This document shows, piece after piece, positions 1 through 8,435 of a stretch of 40,443 nucleotides of DNA. Under the pieces are notes generated by a model. The model was not told the DNA's origin. It did no database searches and saw only the letters and a program-made list of their open reading frames with translations. The translations under genes and the position numbers were made by a program. This DNA comes from JBBKWH01 sp037968855 (GTDB lineage: Bacteria; Pseudomonadota; Gammaproteobacteria; Pseudomonadales; Moraxellaceae): positions 1 through 40,443 of the forward strand of contig JBBKWH010000020.1 in NCBI GenBank assembly GCA_037968855.1, read 5' to 3'. Each line of letters starts with the position of its first letter. The stretch's first letter is position 1.

Positions 1-33
1 GCCGAGTACGTGAACGCGGATTGGGTTCTGTTT

Positions 34-59
34 TGGACAGTGCGAAAAAGTCGTGTCCA
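34..59. repeat. Short inverted repeat upstream of the RHS gene
   Basis: TGGACA at 34-39 and TGTCCA at 54-59 form a 6-bp inverted repeat with a 14-nt spacer. It lies in the 104 bases before the RHS reading frame, which otherwise hold no complete gene. It could be a hairpin or the relic of an insertion-sequence end; the sequence does not decide between them. Confidence 0.3.
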
Positions 60-104
60 GTCGGGGGTGTCAGATATCTAGGCATGATGGAATGTTAGCA
101 TATT

Positions 105-3100
105 TTGGTGGATTGGTATTATAGTGGCTGGAAATGTCCAGACGGAACGATAAAATCTGATGAAAACTCTAGTACTATACCGGCTTTCTTATGTCGACCA
201 CCTGACGCAAAGCCAAAGGCATGTCCGGCTGCTCAGAGATTTGGTGGGCCAAATAACTCAGAAGGTGTAGGAAATCCATGTTCTGTTGTTACTGGGGTTA
301 AGAACCAACAAGAGACTGACTATAGTAGTGGTGGTCTGACTTTTAGCAGAAGTTATAATAGCTTTAATAGTAAAAACCTAACTGGCATAGGCGTTGGTTG
401 GACGCATAATTTTTCTAAAAAAATGAGTTTTGTCAGAGTTACTTCAAAAAACTGGGATACCGAAGCCTCCTCCAAAGATAGCCCCTCTGCGATGATGCAG
501 CTTGATCGTGGTAACGGCTATTTGCTGTATGCATTTCGAACCTCCAGCCTGTCTGATCCTGATCATTCAGAATGGAAAACGGATAGAGATCAAAAAATAG
601 ACATTAAATATGATGCTGTCACAAATCAATGGGTTTTAACTCAAATAATTACGGGAACCAAAGAGTTCTACAGTATAGATGGTTTATTACAACGCATTGA
701 ATACTCGAAGGGTCGGTTCGAAGACTTTAATTATCAAAATAATCAACTCAATAGTGTTCAGAATCAATTTGGCCGACTGATTCGATTTAACTATAATTCA
801 AATAACCAGCTTGCTGCTATAACGTTACCTAATAATAGTATGATTTCTTATCAATACGATGGGAAAAGCCGCTTAGTTAGCGTAAGTCGACCCGGTTATG
901 GAACAAAGACATATCACTATAGTGAGAGTAGCGCACCTGAATTCACAGCATTACTAACCGGAATTACTGACGAAAACGGTGTCCGCTTTGCGAATTATGC
1001 TTATGACAGTAGTGGTCGAACAATATTAACAGAGCATGCTAACTCAGCACAACGCTTTACCTTAGCCTATGACACATCTTCGAGTAAAGTGATTGACCCT
1101 TATGGTCTTGAGTGGACTTATACTAAAACATGGAGCGGTGGCTCAGAGCGAGTTTTAGGAGTGACTCGCTTAGGTATCTCTACTCGTTATAATACCTATG
1201 ATACTTCAGGAAATGTAATTTCACAGACGAATGTTGGAAAAAAGACCAATTACACCTACAACAATAGAAATCTAGAAACGAGTCGTACAGAGGCTGTAGG
1301 AAAGACCCAAGAGCGAGTGATCAGCACTCAATGGCATCCTACGCTATCTGTACCCACAGCGATTATAGAATCGGGTCGTACCACGACTTACACTTACGAC
1401 GAGCTTGGCAATGCATTAAGTAAAACGATTACAGATACTCTTGCTGATCCAAATATCAGCAGAACATGGTCTTATACCTACGATACGCTAGGACTGTTAT
1501 TAACAGAAACTACGCCATCTGGAGAAATCTCCACTTACAGCTATGATCAAGCTGGGAATCTTTTAACGGCGACTAATACACTAGGACAAACAACAACCTA
1601 TAGCCAATATAATGAGGATGGCTTAGTCGGATTGGTGACTGATCCCAATGGGCGCGAGGTCACCTATACCTATGATCAAGCCGGTCATGTTGTTAGTCAG
1701 CAAGAAAGCCTTGCTTCACCAGTACTAACCTCTCCCAATGGTACAAGTCCCCAGACTTTTAGCTGGCCACAATGGTTGGTTGATCTGATCAATAGCTGGT
1801 GCTCGCTCATTGGTATGACATCTCCTTTTGCGGCAGATGATACGACAACAGCGACTCAGGCCTATCCAAGTTTGAGTTATGCCAGTGGACCGGCAATCAC
1901 CACATACCAATATGATCCGGTGGGACAACTGGTCAAAACCACGTTGCCAGATGGTGATGTGATTACGTTCGGCTATGACGATGCACATCGTTTGGTACGT
2001 GTCACAGATCAGTTGGGTAATACCAAAAACTACACGCTAAACTTAGCAGGGGATATTATAGCGGTTGAGACCAATGATGCGGCAGGTGTGCTCCAGCGTA
2101 AGTCACAAGCGGTTTATAACAATCTAGGTCAATTGGCCCAAGAGTTAGGACAGTCTGGACAAAAAGAAATTTATGCTTATGACGATTGGGGCAATGTTAC
2201 AAGTGCAACTGATGCACTGGGTCAAAAAAGCAGTTACACCTACGATGCATTAAATCGAAAGCTGACTGATAAAAATTCTCTAAACGGGACCTCTCAGTAT
2301 CTTTATAATGCGCTTGATCAATTACTCGCAGTAATTGATCCTCGTAATAATGCAACCAATTATACTTATAATGCATTTGACGAGGTATTAAGTGTACAAA
2401 GCCCAGACACAGGATTAACAAATCACACATACCAAGATGGCAGGTTGCAGCAGTATACCGATGCCAGAAATATTAATCACAGCTTTAGCTATGATGGCTT
2501 AGGCCGAGTGACCCAGCGCAATGATGGTGGATTGATCACAACGTTCAGTTATGACCAAGGCACCTATGCTGCGGGACGACTGACGGGTATGAGCAATGCC
2601 GACAGTACGATTGCTTTGACATATAACTCATCTGGTCAAGTTGTTGAGAAGTTGGTTGGTATCAAGGATAAACAACCACTGCGCGTTCGTTATAGCTATA
2701 GCCAAGGTGGCAAACTCAAGCAGATTGCAACGCCTACCGGAAATCTCATCGAGTACGTCTATAACCCGTCTAATGGTCAAGTGGCATCGCTTCAAGTGAA
2801 CAATCAGACGTTGCTCTCACAGATTCGTTATGGGGCATCGGGGATTGAAGGTTGGACATGGGGTATGGACCTATTGAATACCTCAAGCCTAGGTTTTGAT
2901 TTGGATGGACGATTAACCCAGCTGGTCTCTGCCAATGCCCTAAACCGCCAGTACGGATACGACAAGGCCAACCGCATTGTGAATCTGAATGATCCACAGG
3001 CCTTTAGCTATACCGCACAATACAGCTACGATGCCAAGGATCGTTTGACGCAGCAGGTATTAGGGGGTCAGACACTCAAGTACAGCTATGACCCGAATGA

Positions 3101-4157
3101 TAATCGCCTTACACAGACGAAGACAAAAAGTGGTGTGACATCCACAGTCAGTGACACAATTGCCAGCGATAGTAATCGAGTTACTGCACGCCAAGGCAGC
3201 GCTTTGGAATATTTGGCGACAGGTCAAATCACTCGCGATGCGGCGCGTACCTATCGTTATGATGAGGCTGGACGGCTGTTATCGACCCAGCGTGACCTAC
3301 AAGGGGTGTCTTACACCTACAATGCGTTAGGGCAACGGATCAAAAAAGTCAGTGCGAATAACACCATCTATTTCGCCTATGATGAGTTGGGCCAGCTACT
3401 CGGTGAGTACGATAGTCAAGGGACGATGCTACGCGAGTATGTGTGGCTAGAGGGTCGATTGGTTGGGATGTTAAGCCATCAGCTGCCGAATCAGTTGTTA
3501 TCCATACATACCGATCATTTGGGTTCTGTCCGTGCTGTGAGTCAGGGCAACCGTGTGTTGTGGCGTTGGGATGGTGATCAGTTTGGTGATGTGTTGCCAA
3601 ACGAGGATGTCGATGCTGATGGTCAGGTGCTGACCATGCCTATTCGCCATCCGGGTCAGTATGCGGATGTTGAGGTTGGGCTGTTTTATAATTATTATCG
3701 GGATTATGATCCGGTGTCGGGGCGGTATGTCGAGTCTGATCCTATTGGGTTGGATGGCGGGTTGAATACCTATGGGTATGTGGGTGGTAGCCCTATATTA
3801 GATACTGACTTTGAGGGGCTTGCAGGTGGGCGTGGTGAACGAGGTATATCAGGTGGACTAGGTGGAAAGAACTCCGATAGGCCATATAAGCATTGTCGGG
3901 AGCTAAATCCACCAGACCCAAGGTTTATTGAATGTAAAAATCCTCAAATGGGCAAAAGGGGGAAAATACCTAGACCTCCTGAAGTCCCATTTCCTGAGCC
4001 AAAGAAAACTGAAGCTTGTGAAGATTGTCAGAAAAAAGCAATGTGGATGACAGGCGCTGGTGGAACTGTCTATTTAATCTATAGGTGCATAAGGATGATT
4101 CCATCTGCCTATCCTCCGTTATGGCCGACAATTCCTGCAAATTTGGGAACACCATGA
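105..4157 (+). CDS. RHS/YD-repeat polymorphic toxin, probably lacking its normal N-terminus
   Basis: Large RHS-family protein of up to 1350 residues. Near the N-terminus (about residues 57-90) is the segment that opens RHS cores, with NPCSVVTG and a later FSRSYNS motif. Dozens of YD repeats (GRxxxYxYDxxG type) follow, which in this family build a shell that encloses a C-terminal toxin. The core ends at DPIGLDGGLNTYGYVGG (about residues 1212-1228), the usual hinge, followed by a tip of about 110 residues. The tip contains a hydrophobic stretch (about 1311-1331) and ends in RCIRMIPSAYPPLWPTIPAN. About residues 540-605 form a hydrophobic, Ser/Thr-rich insertion between YD repeats. The start shown is TTG; a TAG at 96-98 closes the same frame, and no signal peptide or PAAR/VgrG-type domain is visible, so the 5' end is probably lost or broken. 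The tip activity is not recognisable from sequence. Confidence 0.85.
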   Translation: MVDWYYSGWKCPDGTIKSDENSSTIPAFLCRPPDAKPKACPAAQRFGGPNNSEGVGNPCSVVTGVKNQQETDYSSGGLTFSRSYNSFNSKNLTGIGVGWTHNFSKKMSFVRVTSKNWDTEASSKDSPSAMMQLDRGNGYLLYAFRTSSLSDPDHSEWKTDRDQKIDIKYDAVTNQWVLTQIITGTKEFYSIDGLLQRIEYSKGRFEDFNYQNNQLNSVQNQFGRLIRFNYNSNNQLAAITLPNNSMISYQYDGKSRLVSVSRPGYGTKTYHYSESSAPEFTALLTGITDENGVRFANYAYDSSGRTILTEHANSAQRFTLAYDTSSSKVIDPYGLEWTYTKTWSGGSERVLGVTRLGISTRYNTYDTSGNVISQTNVGKKTNYTYNNRNLETSRTEAVGKTQERVISTQWHPTLSVPTAIIESGRTTTYTYDELGNALSKTITDTLADPNISRTWSYTYDTLGLLLTETTPSGEISTYSYDQAGNLLTATNTLGQTTTYSQYNEDGLVGLVTDPNGREVTYTYDQAGHVVSQQESLASPVLTSPNGTSPQTFSWPQWLVDLINSWCSLIGMTSPFAADDTTTATQAYPSLSYASGPAITTYQYDPVGQLVKTTLPDGDVITFGYDDAHRLVRVTDQLGNTKNYTLNLAGDIIAVETNDAAGVLQRKSQAVYNNLGQLAQELGQSGQKEIYAYDDWGNVTSATDALGQKSSYTYDALNRKLTDKNSLNGTSQYLYNALDQLLAVIDPRNNATNYTYNAFDEVLSVQSPDTGLTNHTYQDGRLQQYTDARNINHSFSYDGLGRVTQRNDGGLITTFSYDQGTYAAGRLTGMSNADSTIALTYNSSGQVVEKLVGIKDKQPLRVRYSYSQGGKLKQIATPTGNLIEYVYNPSNGQVASLQVNNQTLLSQIRYGASGIEGWTWGMDLLNTSSLGFDLDGRLTQLVSANALNRQYGYDKANRIVNLNDPQAFSYTAQYSYDAKDRLTQQVLGGQTLKYSYDPNDNRLTQTKTKSGVTSTVSDTIASDSNRVTARQGSALEYLATGQITRDAARTYRYDEAGRLLSTQRDLQGVSYTYNALGQRIKKVSANNTIYFAYDELGQLLGEYDSQGTMLREYVWLEGRLVGMLSHQLPNQLLSIHTDHLGSVRAVSQGNRVLWRWDGDQFGDVLPNEDVDADGQVLTMPIRHPGQYADVEVGLFYNYYRDYDPVSGRYVESDPIGLDGGLNTYGYVGGSPILDTDFEGLAGGRGERGISGGLGGKNSDRPYKHCRELNPPDPRFIECKNPQMGKRGKIPRPPEVPFPEPKKTEACEDCQKKAMWMTGAGGTVYLIYRCIRMIPSAYPPLWPTIPANLGTP

Positions 4158-4621
4158 AAAATTATATGGATTTATTTACCCAAGCATCTGATGCTTGGGA
4201 ACGTGATGATTTTGAGACTGCATTCTCAATTTTTAAAACCTTATCTGAGCAAAGAGATGATAATTTATATGTGAATTTAGGTATTTTATATGAAAGCGGG
4301 TTGGGTGTTACAAAAGATATTGATAAGGCATTGTATTGGTACAAGAAATCTTGGAGGGCTAATGGTCAAGCTGATTCTCGTTTAAATATTGCTGATTTGT
4401 ATTATAAAAATGGTAACTGGCGCGCCGCACTATATTGGTGGGAAAAAGGGATTCTGCAACAAGATGGAGAAGCGGCTCTTGAATTGGCAAAAATTTATTT
4501 AACAGACTCTGCACGCCGCAGTTTATTAAAAGCCAAGCAATATCTAGTGATGGCTATTGAGTGGGAAAATATAACAGAAGCAAGCAAAGAGGAAGCTGAA
4601 GAGCTGTTAAGTGCCCATTAA
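4154..4621 (+). CDS. Sel1-like repeat protein, candidate immunity protein for the RHS tip
   Basis: A 155-residue, acidic, probably cytoplasmic protein with Sel1/TPR-like helical repeats: LYVNLGILYESGLGV followed by DIDKALYWYKKSW, then LNIADLYYKNGNW and LELAKIYLTDS. The ATG at 4154 overlaps the RHS stop in an ATGA arrangement, so the two genes are likely translationally coupled; I chose this start over an in-frame ATG 69 bases upstream that would run deep into the toxin tip. A small gene directly behind an RHS tip is, by the logic of the family, usually the cognate immunity gene, and Sel1-repeat proteins occur in that role. Function is inferred from position and fold, not shown. It is AT-rich like the tip. 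Confidence 0.75.
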   Translation: MKNYMDLFTQASDAWERDDFETAFSIFKTLSEQRDDNLYVNLGILYESGLGVTKDIDKALYWYKKSWRANGQADSRLNIADLYYKNGNWRAALYWWEKGILQQDGEAALELAKIYLTDSARRSLLKAKQYLVMAIEWENITEASKEEAEELLSAH

Positions 4622-5629
4622 AAAGTAAACGTGTATTTAGTACCAAAACCCTTTGAAACCTGTCCAACCCAATGCTCAATCTGATCTGCCGTCATCACCT
4701 TAAAGTCCCGCCAGTGATACTTCATCTGTCGCCAAACCATCTCAATCCGATTCAGCTCAGGACTATACGCAGGTAGAAAATACAAACGCGTCGAATACTC
4801 CTTTTCAAGAAGCTTGCGCCAACTTGCCATCTGCTTGCTACGATGAATCGATGCGTTGTCTACAATTAAAACCAGCGGAACGCTGTAGGCTTGTTTGACT
4901 CGTTTTGCAATACCCATCAAGTAGGCATGAAACCAGCGACTGTTCACCGATTCTTGTAGGCAACAGGTGATCAGTTGACCTGTCGACAGCATGCAGCCCA
5001 TGACATTGACTCGCTTCAATCTCACGGCGTCAACCGCATGAACGTCGCCTCTCTTCGTCCATGCATAACGGTTATCAGGTGTGGCCGAAAAGCCTGTTTC
5101 GTCGACATAGCCCCACACAATCTCACCGCGTGCCGCTTGCTCACGCAATCTTTCAATCTGCTGCTGAGCTTGTCCAAACGCGGTCGGGTCTCTTTTTTTT
5201 AAGGCTATGACGGGTGCGCTTGAACACCATGCCAGATTGTCGTAAAAACTTACGGATACCGTCAATGTGCACGGATATGCCATATTGTTCGTGTAGCTTG
5301 ACTCGAATCTGTTCAGCATTGAGTGGCGCTTCATTCACCCAGTGTAAAATCTGGTCTTGATGGTTGGCTGATAGCGTGTTGGGTCGACCTGAGCGATGGC
5401 CTTCTGGGATCGATTCAAAGGCGTGTGCTTGCCAGCGTCGACGTTGCGTCCGTATGGTTTCGGGCATGAGTTTTTGTAGTGTAGCGACCTCGACAACGGT
5501 TTTACCCTCGGATAGCCAGAGAATGGTTTGGGCGCGTTGTCTTTCTCGCCAATGCACTGCATGCTTGGTGAGGTCAGTGAGTTGCTGTTGTTCTTCTAAA
5601 CTCAGTGGAATAGTGACGATGCGTGGCAT
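4618..5629 (-). CDS. IS630-family transposase in two overlapping frames
   Basis: IS630/Tc1/mariner-type transposase. The upstream frame (5153-5629) carries the N-terminal helix-turn-helix region and ends after TRHSLKKK. The downstream frame (4618 to about 5200) carries the RNase H-like catalytic core with the DDE residues visible in YVDETGF, LIVDNASIH and YSPELNRIE. The switch falls on a run of eight A on the coding strand (5193-5200): seven A would join the frames as SLKKRDP, ten as SLKKKRDP. So the element either uses +1 (or -2) ribosomal frameshifting or transcriptional slippage on the A tract, or has been inactivated by an indel. The catalytic residues all look intact. The last few codons run into the left terminal region and the stop overlaps the convergent stop of the Sel1-like gene. 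Confidence 0.85.
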
Positions 5630-5669
5630 GGCGGAAGATGGGTTATGTAAAAGTTACTTTTTGCACGTT
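4628..5669 (-). mobile_element. IS630-family insertion sequence (approximate ends)
   Basis: Both ends carry TAAACGTG(T/C)A pointing inward: left at 4626-4635, right as its complement at 5662-5671. IS630 elements insert at TA and duplicate it, so TA at 4626-4627 and 5670-5671 would be the target duplication and the element about 1042 bp. Alternative end alignments using AAAAAGTAA at 4620-4628 and the complement at 5655-5662 are possible, so the ends are uncertain by some 10 bases. Confidence 0.5.
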
Positions 5670-5671
5670 TA

Positions 5672-5994
5672 GTTTTACTTGTCAACTTAAACAAACCAAC
5701 ATCATGCTGTATATCCTATTTATATCAATAGTTAAAGCAACACTTGTGCTGCCACCAATATACCGAATTTAACATGCTTGTGCTGAGTACACAAACGAAG
5801 CATGTGCGAACATTAAAAACCGAAGAGGTGACTTGATTTGATTTAAGAAAAAGCCAGATACAAGCACTAGAATGGTAGGGTGCGCTATACGCACCTGTGC
5901 TGTTGCGTGTGGTGCGCAAGGCGCACCCTACATATGCTCGCACAGCGAAATTTTTTAATCCTTGTACGATCAGCCTGATTGCAAAACCAAACGC
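5672..5994. other. Intergenic stretch of 323 bases without a convincing gene
   Basis: AT-rich spacer between the IS630 element and ybiB. Short open frames here have no coding look. The only structure I see is the GTAGGGTGCGC inverted-repeat element annotated separately. It is probably the edge between acquired DNA and the core chromosome. Confidence 0.5.
5875..5931. repeat. 57-bp palindromic GTAGGGTGCGC element
   Basis: Outer arms GTAGGGTGCGC (5875-5885) and GCGCACCCTAC (5921-5931) are perfect complements; inner arms CGCACC (5890-5895) and GGTGCG (5911-5916) extend the hairpin. Palindromes of this type are dispersed in many proteobacterial genomes as REP- or MITE-like repeats. It sits 64 bases past the ybiB stop codon and could also act as a transcription barrier, although no T run follows. 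Confidence 0.65.
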
Positions 5995-7029
5995 TTAAAC
6001 CAGCCGCCCATCCCACATCCCCTGCGCCATCTGCATCGCCTCATCCATCCCATCGGCTTTTTGCAACGCCGTTAGCGCCAATGCCAGCGTGCCAACCACC
6101 GCCTGTTCGCCATAGGCATGTTGTACTTCACCACGCCACACCGCCAAATAATGCTCAAGATCAAATTCCTGCTCAACATCCGAGCGGTTCTCGTTCAGCA
6201 TTGGCCATTCCACCTCATAGCCTTCGCCATCTTTAATACCGACCAACAGCGTGCGCGCATCAGGATTACGCTCAAACTCGCCCCCGTCGCCCTTAATGAC
6301 TGCGCCGTTTTGATAGCCCAAACGTAGTGCGGTCTGTTGGTGCGAGGCACGATAGGCCGGATGAAAAATTGACTGCAAGGTGACTGGCGCATCAAATGGA
6401 TTGATCAAACGGGCAAGGGTATGCACCGGCGAACGTAAGCCCATCACATTACGCAAATCAATCAACTCACCCAGCTTGGGCGCAAACGCCGATAACGGCA
6501 AATAAGCAAAATTGCAGGCATCCAGTTGCGCCGCCACTTGCTCACCAGTCTCACAGACCGGATGGCCGAGTAGGGGCAGCATGTTTTCGGTGTATAGCCG
6601 ATTGAGCGTATGACCCGCAGCGCCATGCATAAATACCCGTACGCCACTTTGCGCTAGCAGTAAGGCAGCCAGCAAAAACCACGGGTAGTGCTTGCGCTTA
6701 CCTGCATAGCTGGACCAATCCAGATCAGCCTGCACCGTCGGCAGTTGCAAACGGTCACGGGTGGCTTGCACAAATCCGGCCAGTTCATCCACCGATTCTT
6801 CTTTGACTCGTAACAGCATCAAAAATGCGCCCAATTGTACGTCTAATACCTCGTCGTCCAAGATCATGCCAAAGGCGTGTAAGGCTTCGTCATAGGTCAA
6901 TGACCGGCTACCGCGTTTGCCTTTGCCCAAAATTCGGACATATTGGGCAAAGGGATGTTCGGCGTCTTTGTACTGATTGGGCTGTGGACGGCGAGGATTG
7001 GCGACTTTTGGGCTGTTACTTGGCGTCAT
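5995..7029 (-). CDS. ybiB: YbiB/TrpD2 family nucleic-acid-binding protein
   Basis: A 344-residue member of the glycosyltransferase family 3 fold, related to anthranilate phosphoribosyltransferase (TrpD). The N-terminal helical domain contains LTYDEALHAFGMILDDEV and GAFLMLLRVKEES, typical of the TrpD-like all-alpha domain; a Rossmann-like domain includes FMHGAAGHTLNRLYTENM. The family member in E. coli, YbiB (TrpD2), binds nucleic acids without sequence preference and does not act in tryptophan synthesis; there are no trp genes here, which agrees. Length is close to that of E. coli YbiB. Divergent from the acyl-CoA dehydrogenase, with 138 bases between the start codons. The cellular role is only partly known. 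Confidence 0.85.
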   Translation of the reverse strand: MTPSNSPKVANPRRPQPNQYKDAEHPFAQYVRILGKGKRGSRSLTYDEALHAFGMILDDEVLDVQLGAFLMLLRVKEESVDELAGFVQATRDRLQLPTVQADLDWSSYAGKRKHYPWFLLAALLLAQSGVRVFMHGAAGHTLNRLYTENMLPLLGHPVCETGEQVAAQLDACNFAYLPLSAFAPKLGELIDLRNVMGLRSPVHTLARLINPFDAPVTLQSIFHPAYRASHQQTALRLGYQNGAVIKGDGGEFERNPDARTLLVGIKDGEGYEVEWPMLNENRSDVEQEFDLEHYLAVWRGEVQHAYGEQAVVGTLALALTALQKADGMDEAMQMAQGMWDGRLV

Positions 7030-7098
7030 GATCGGAATTTTCCGCTAGGACAAGGGCAAGACAGATCGTGTCATGGCCTTGTGTGGTGTGCTTGGTCA

Positions 7099-7127
7099 TT
7101 TATCATAACGTGCAACGGGGCTATAAT
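7099..7127 (+). promoter_or_regulatory. Predicted sigma-70 promoter of the acyl-CoA dehydrogenase
   Basis: TTATCA (7099-7104) and a perfect TATAAT (7122-7127) are separated by 17 bases. The start codon at 7168 lies about 40 bases downstream, giving a short leader. Confidence 0.6.
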
Positions 7128-7167
7128 GCGGCCTGCTTTTATCAACACATCAATAAAGGGTAACGCC

Positions 7168-8310
7168 ATGCTGGCTCATGATGCAGATCTGGAACTGTTC
7201 CGTGACAATTTCCGCCGTTTTATGGCCGATCAAATCGCGCCGCATTACGAACATTGGGAAAAAACCGGCATCATGCCTCGTGAGGTTTGGAGTCAGTTGG
7301 GTGAGAACGGCTATCTGTGTGTTGATATGCCAGAAGAGTACGGCGGCTACGGCGTACCGACCAACTATTCGATGATGCTGGTCGAAGAGTCGGCGCGTGC
7401 CGGTTATGGCTCGTTGTCGACTGCAATCTCAGTGCATTCTGAAATTTGTGCGCCGTACATTTTGCACATTGCCAACGAAGCACAAAAGCAGCAGTGGATT
7501 CCAAAAATGGTCACGGGCGAAGTGGTTGGTGCGATTGGCATGACCGAGCCGGGTGCAGGTTCTGACTTGCAAGCCATGCGTACCAGCGCAATCCTGAATG
7601 GTGACCATTATGTCTTAAATGGCTCCAAGACCTTTATCTCTAACGGTCAACATGCGGATCTGGTCATTTTGGCTGCCAAAACTGACCCAACCGCACGCGC
7701 CAAAGGTGTGTCGCTGTTGTTGGTTGATACCCATCTCGAAGGCTTTGGCAAAGGCACCAACCTCGACAAGATTGGCCTGCATTCACAAGACACTTCAGAG
7801 CTGTTTTTTGATAACGTCAAAGTGCCTGCCGATCAGTTGTTGGGTCAAGCTGGTAACGGCTTTGGCTATTTGATGCAAGAGCTACCGCGTGAGCGTCTGG
7901 GTATTGCTGTGACTGCGATTGGTGCAATTTTGGGCTGCTTGGATGTCACCACCAAGTATGTCAACGAGCGTCAAGCCTTTGGTCAAGCGATTGGCAAGTT
8001 CCAAAACAGCCGTTTTGTGTTGGCCCAAGCCAAAATCGAATCAATGGCCACCCAAGCCTTTGTGAATCAATGTATTGAAAAATACATGGCCGGAGAGTTA
8101 GACCCTGCGACAGCATCGGGGGTCAAATCCTTTGCAACCGACATGCAGTGCAAGGTCGCGGATGATCTGCTGCAATTGTTTGGCGGCTATGGCTACATGA
8201 CCGAATATCCAATCTCGCGTTTTTATGTTGATGCGCGGATTCAGCGCATTTACGGCGGAACCAACGAGATCATGAAAGAAGTGGTTGCACGTGAGATGCT
8301 AGGCCGCTAA
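7168..8310 (+). CDS. Acyl-CoA dehydrogenase, long-chain (LCAD)-like
   Basis: A 380-residue FAD flavoprotein that introduces the alpha,beta double bond into acyl-CoA thioesters in beta-oxidation. Visible family signatures are IGMTEPGAGSDLQAMRT (FAD/substrate region), ERQAFGQAIGKFQ and the C-terminal IYGGTNEIMKEVVAREM. In medium-chain enzymes the catalytic Glu lies in a YEGT motif; here that position is Gly (YGGT), as in the LCAD and isovaleryl-CoA subgroup, where the base is a Glu on another helix, probably the one in ELPRERL near residue 242. Substrate length is inferred from this resemblance. The ATG at 7168 starts at the normal family N-terminus; an upstream in-frame extension would run into ybiB. 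A terminator follows directly, so it is probably monocistronic. Confidence 0.88.
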   Translation: MLAHDADLELFRDNFRRFMADQIAPHYEHWEKTGIMPREVWSQLGENGYLCVDMPEEYGGYGVPTNYSMMLVEESARAGYGSLSTAISVHSEICAPYILHIANEAQKQQWIPKMVTGEVVGAIGMTEPGAGSDLQAMRTSAILNGDHYVLNGSKTFISNGQHADLVILAAKTDPTARAKGVSLLLVDTHLEGFGKGTNLDKIGLHSQDTSELFFDNVKVPADQLLGQAGNGFGYLMQELPRERLGIAVTAIGAILGCLDVTTKYVNERQAFGQAIGKFQNSRFVLAQAKIESMATQAFVNQCIEKYMAGELDPATASGVKSFATDMQCKVADDLLQLFGGYGYMTEYPISRFYVDARIQRIYGGTNEIMKEVVAREMLGR

Positions 8311-8324
8311 GTTTAGCGTTCGAC

Positions 8325-8353
8325 AAAAAACAGGGTTTTTAGCCCTGTTTTTT
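8325..8353 (+). terminator. Rho-independent terminator after the acyl-CoA dehydrogenase
   Basis: AAAAAACAGGG (8325-8335) pairs with CCCTGTTTTTT (8343-8353) around a 7-nt loop, with the T run forming the end of the stem. It lies 14 bases after the stop codon. Confidence 0.85.
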
Positions 8354-8435
8354 TGTGCCTAAACAAACACATTGCTGCTGATCGTCATCAAGAGATGGTT
8401 AGCAGTCATGATGAAAAACAACATGAGGGGATCTG

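Noticed and set aside
1725..3600. Minus-strand open frames inside the RHS gene
   Set aside because: Short, no domain, opposite to a well-supported YD-repeat frame.
5364..5672. Plus-strand 102-codon frame inside the IS630 element
   Set aside because: Antisense to the transposase N-terminal domain, Cys/Arg/Ser-rich, no ribosome binding site.
6943..7167. N-terminal extension of the acyl-CoA dehydrogenase
   Set aside because: It overlaps ybiB on the other strand and the promoter; the family N-terminus begins at 7168.
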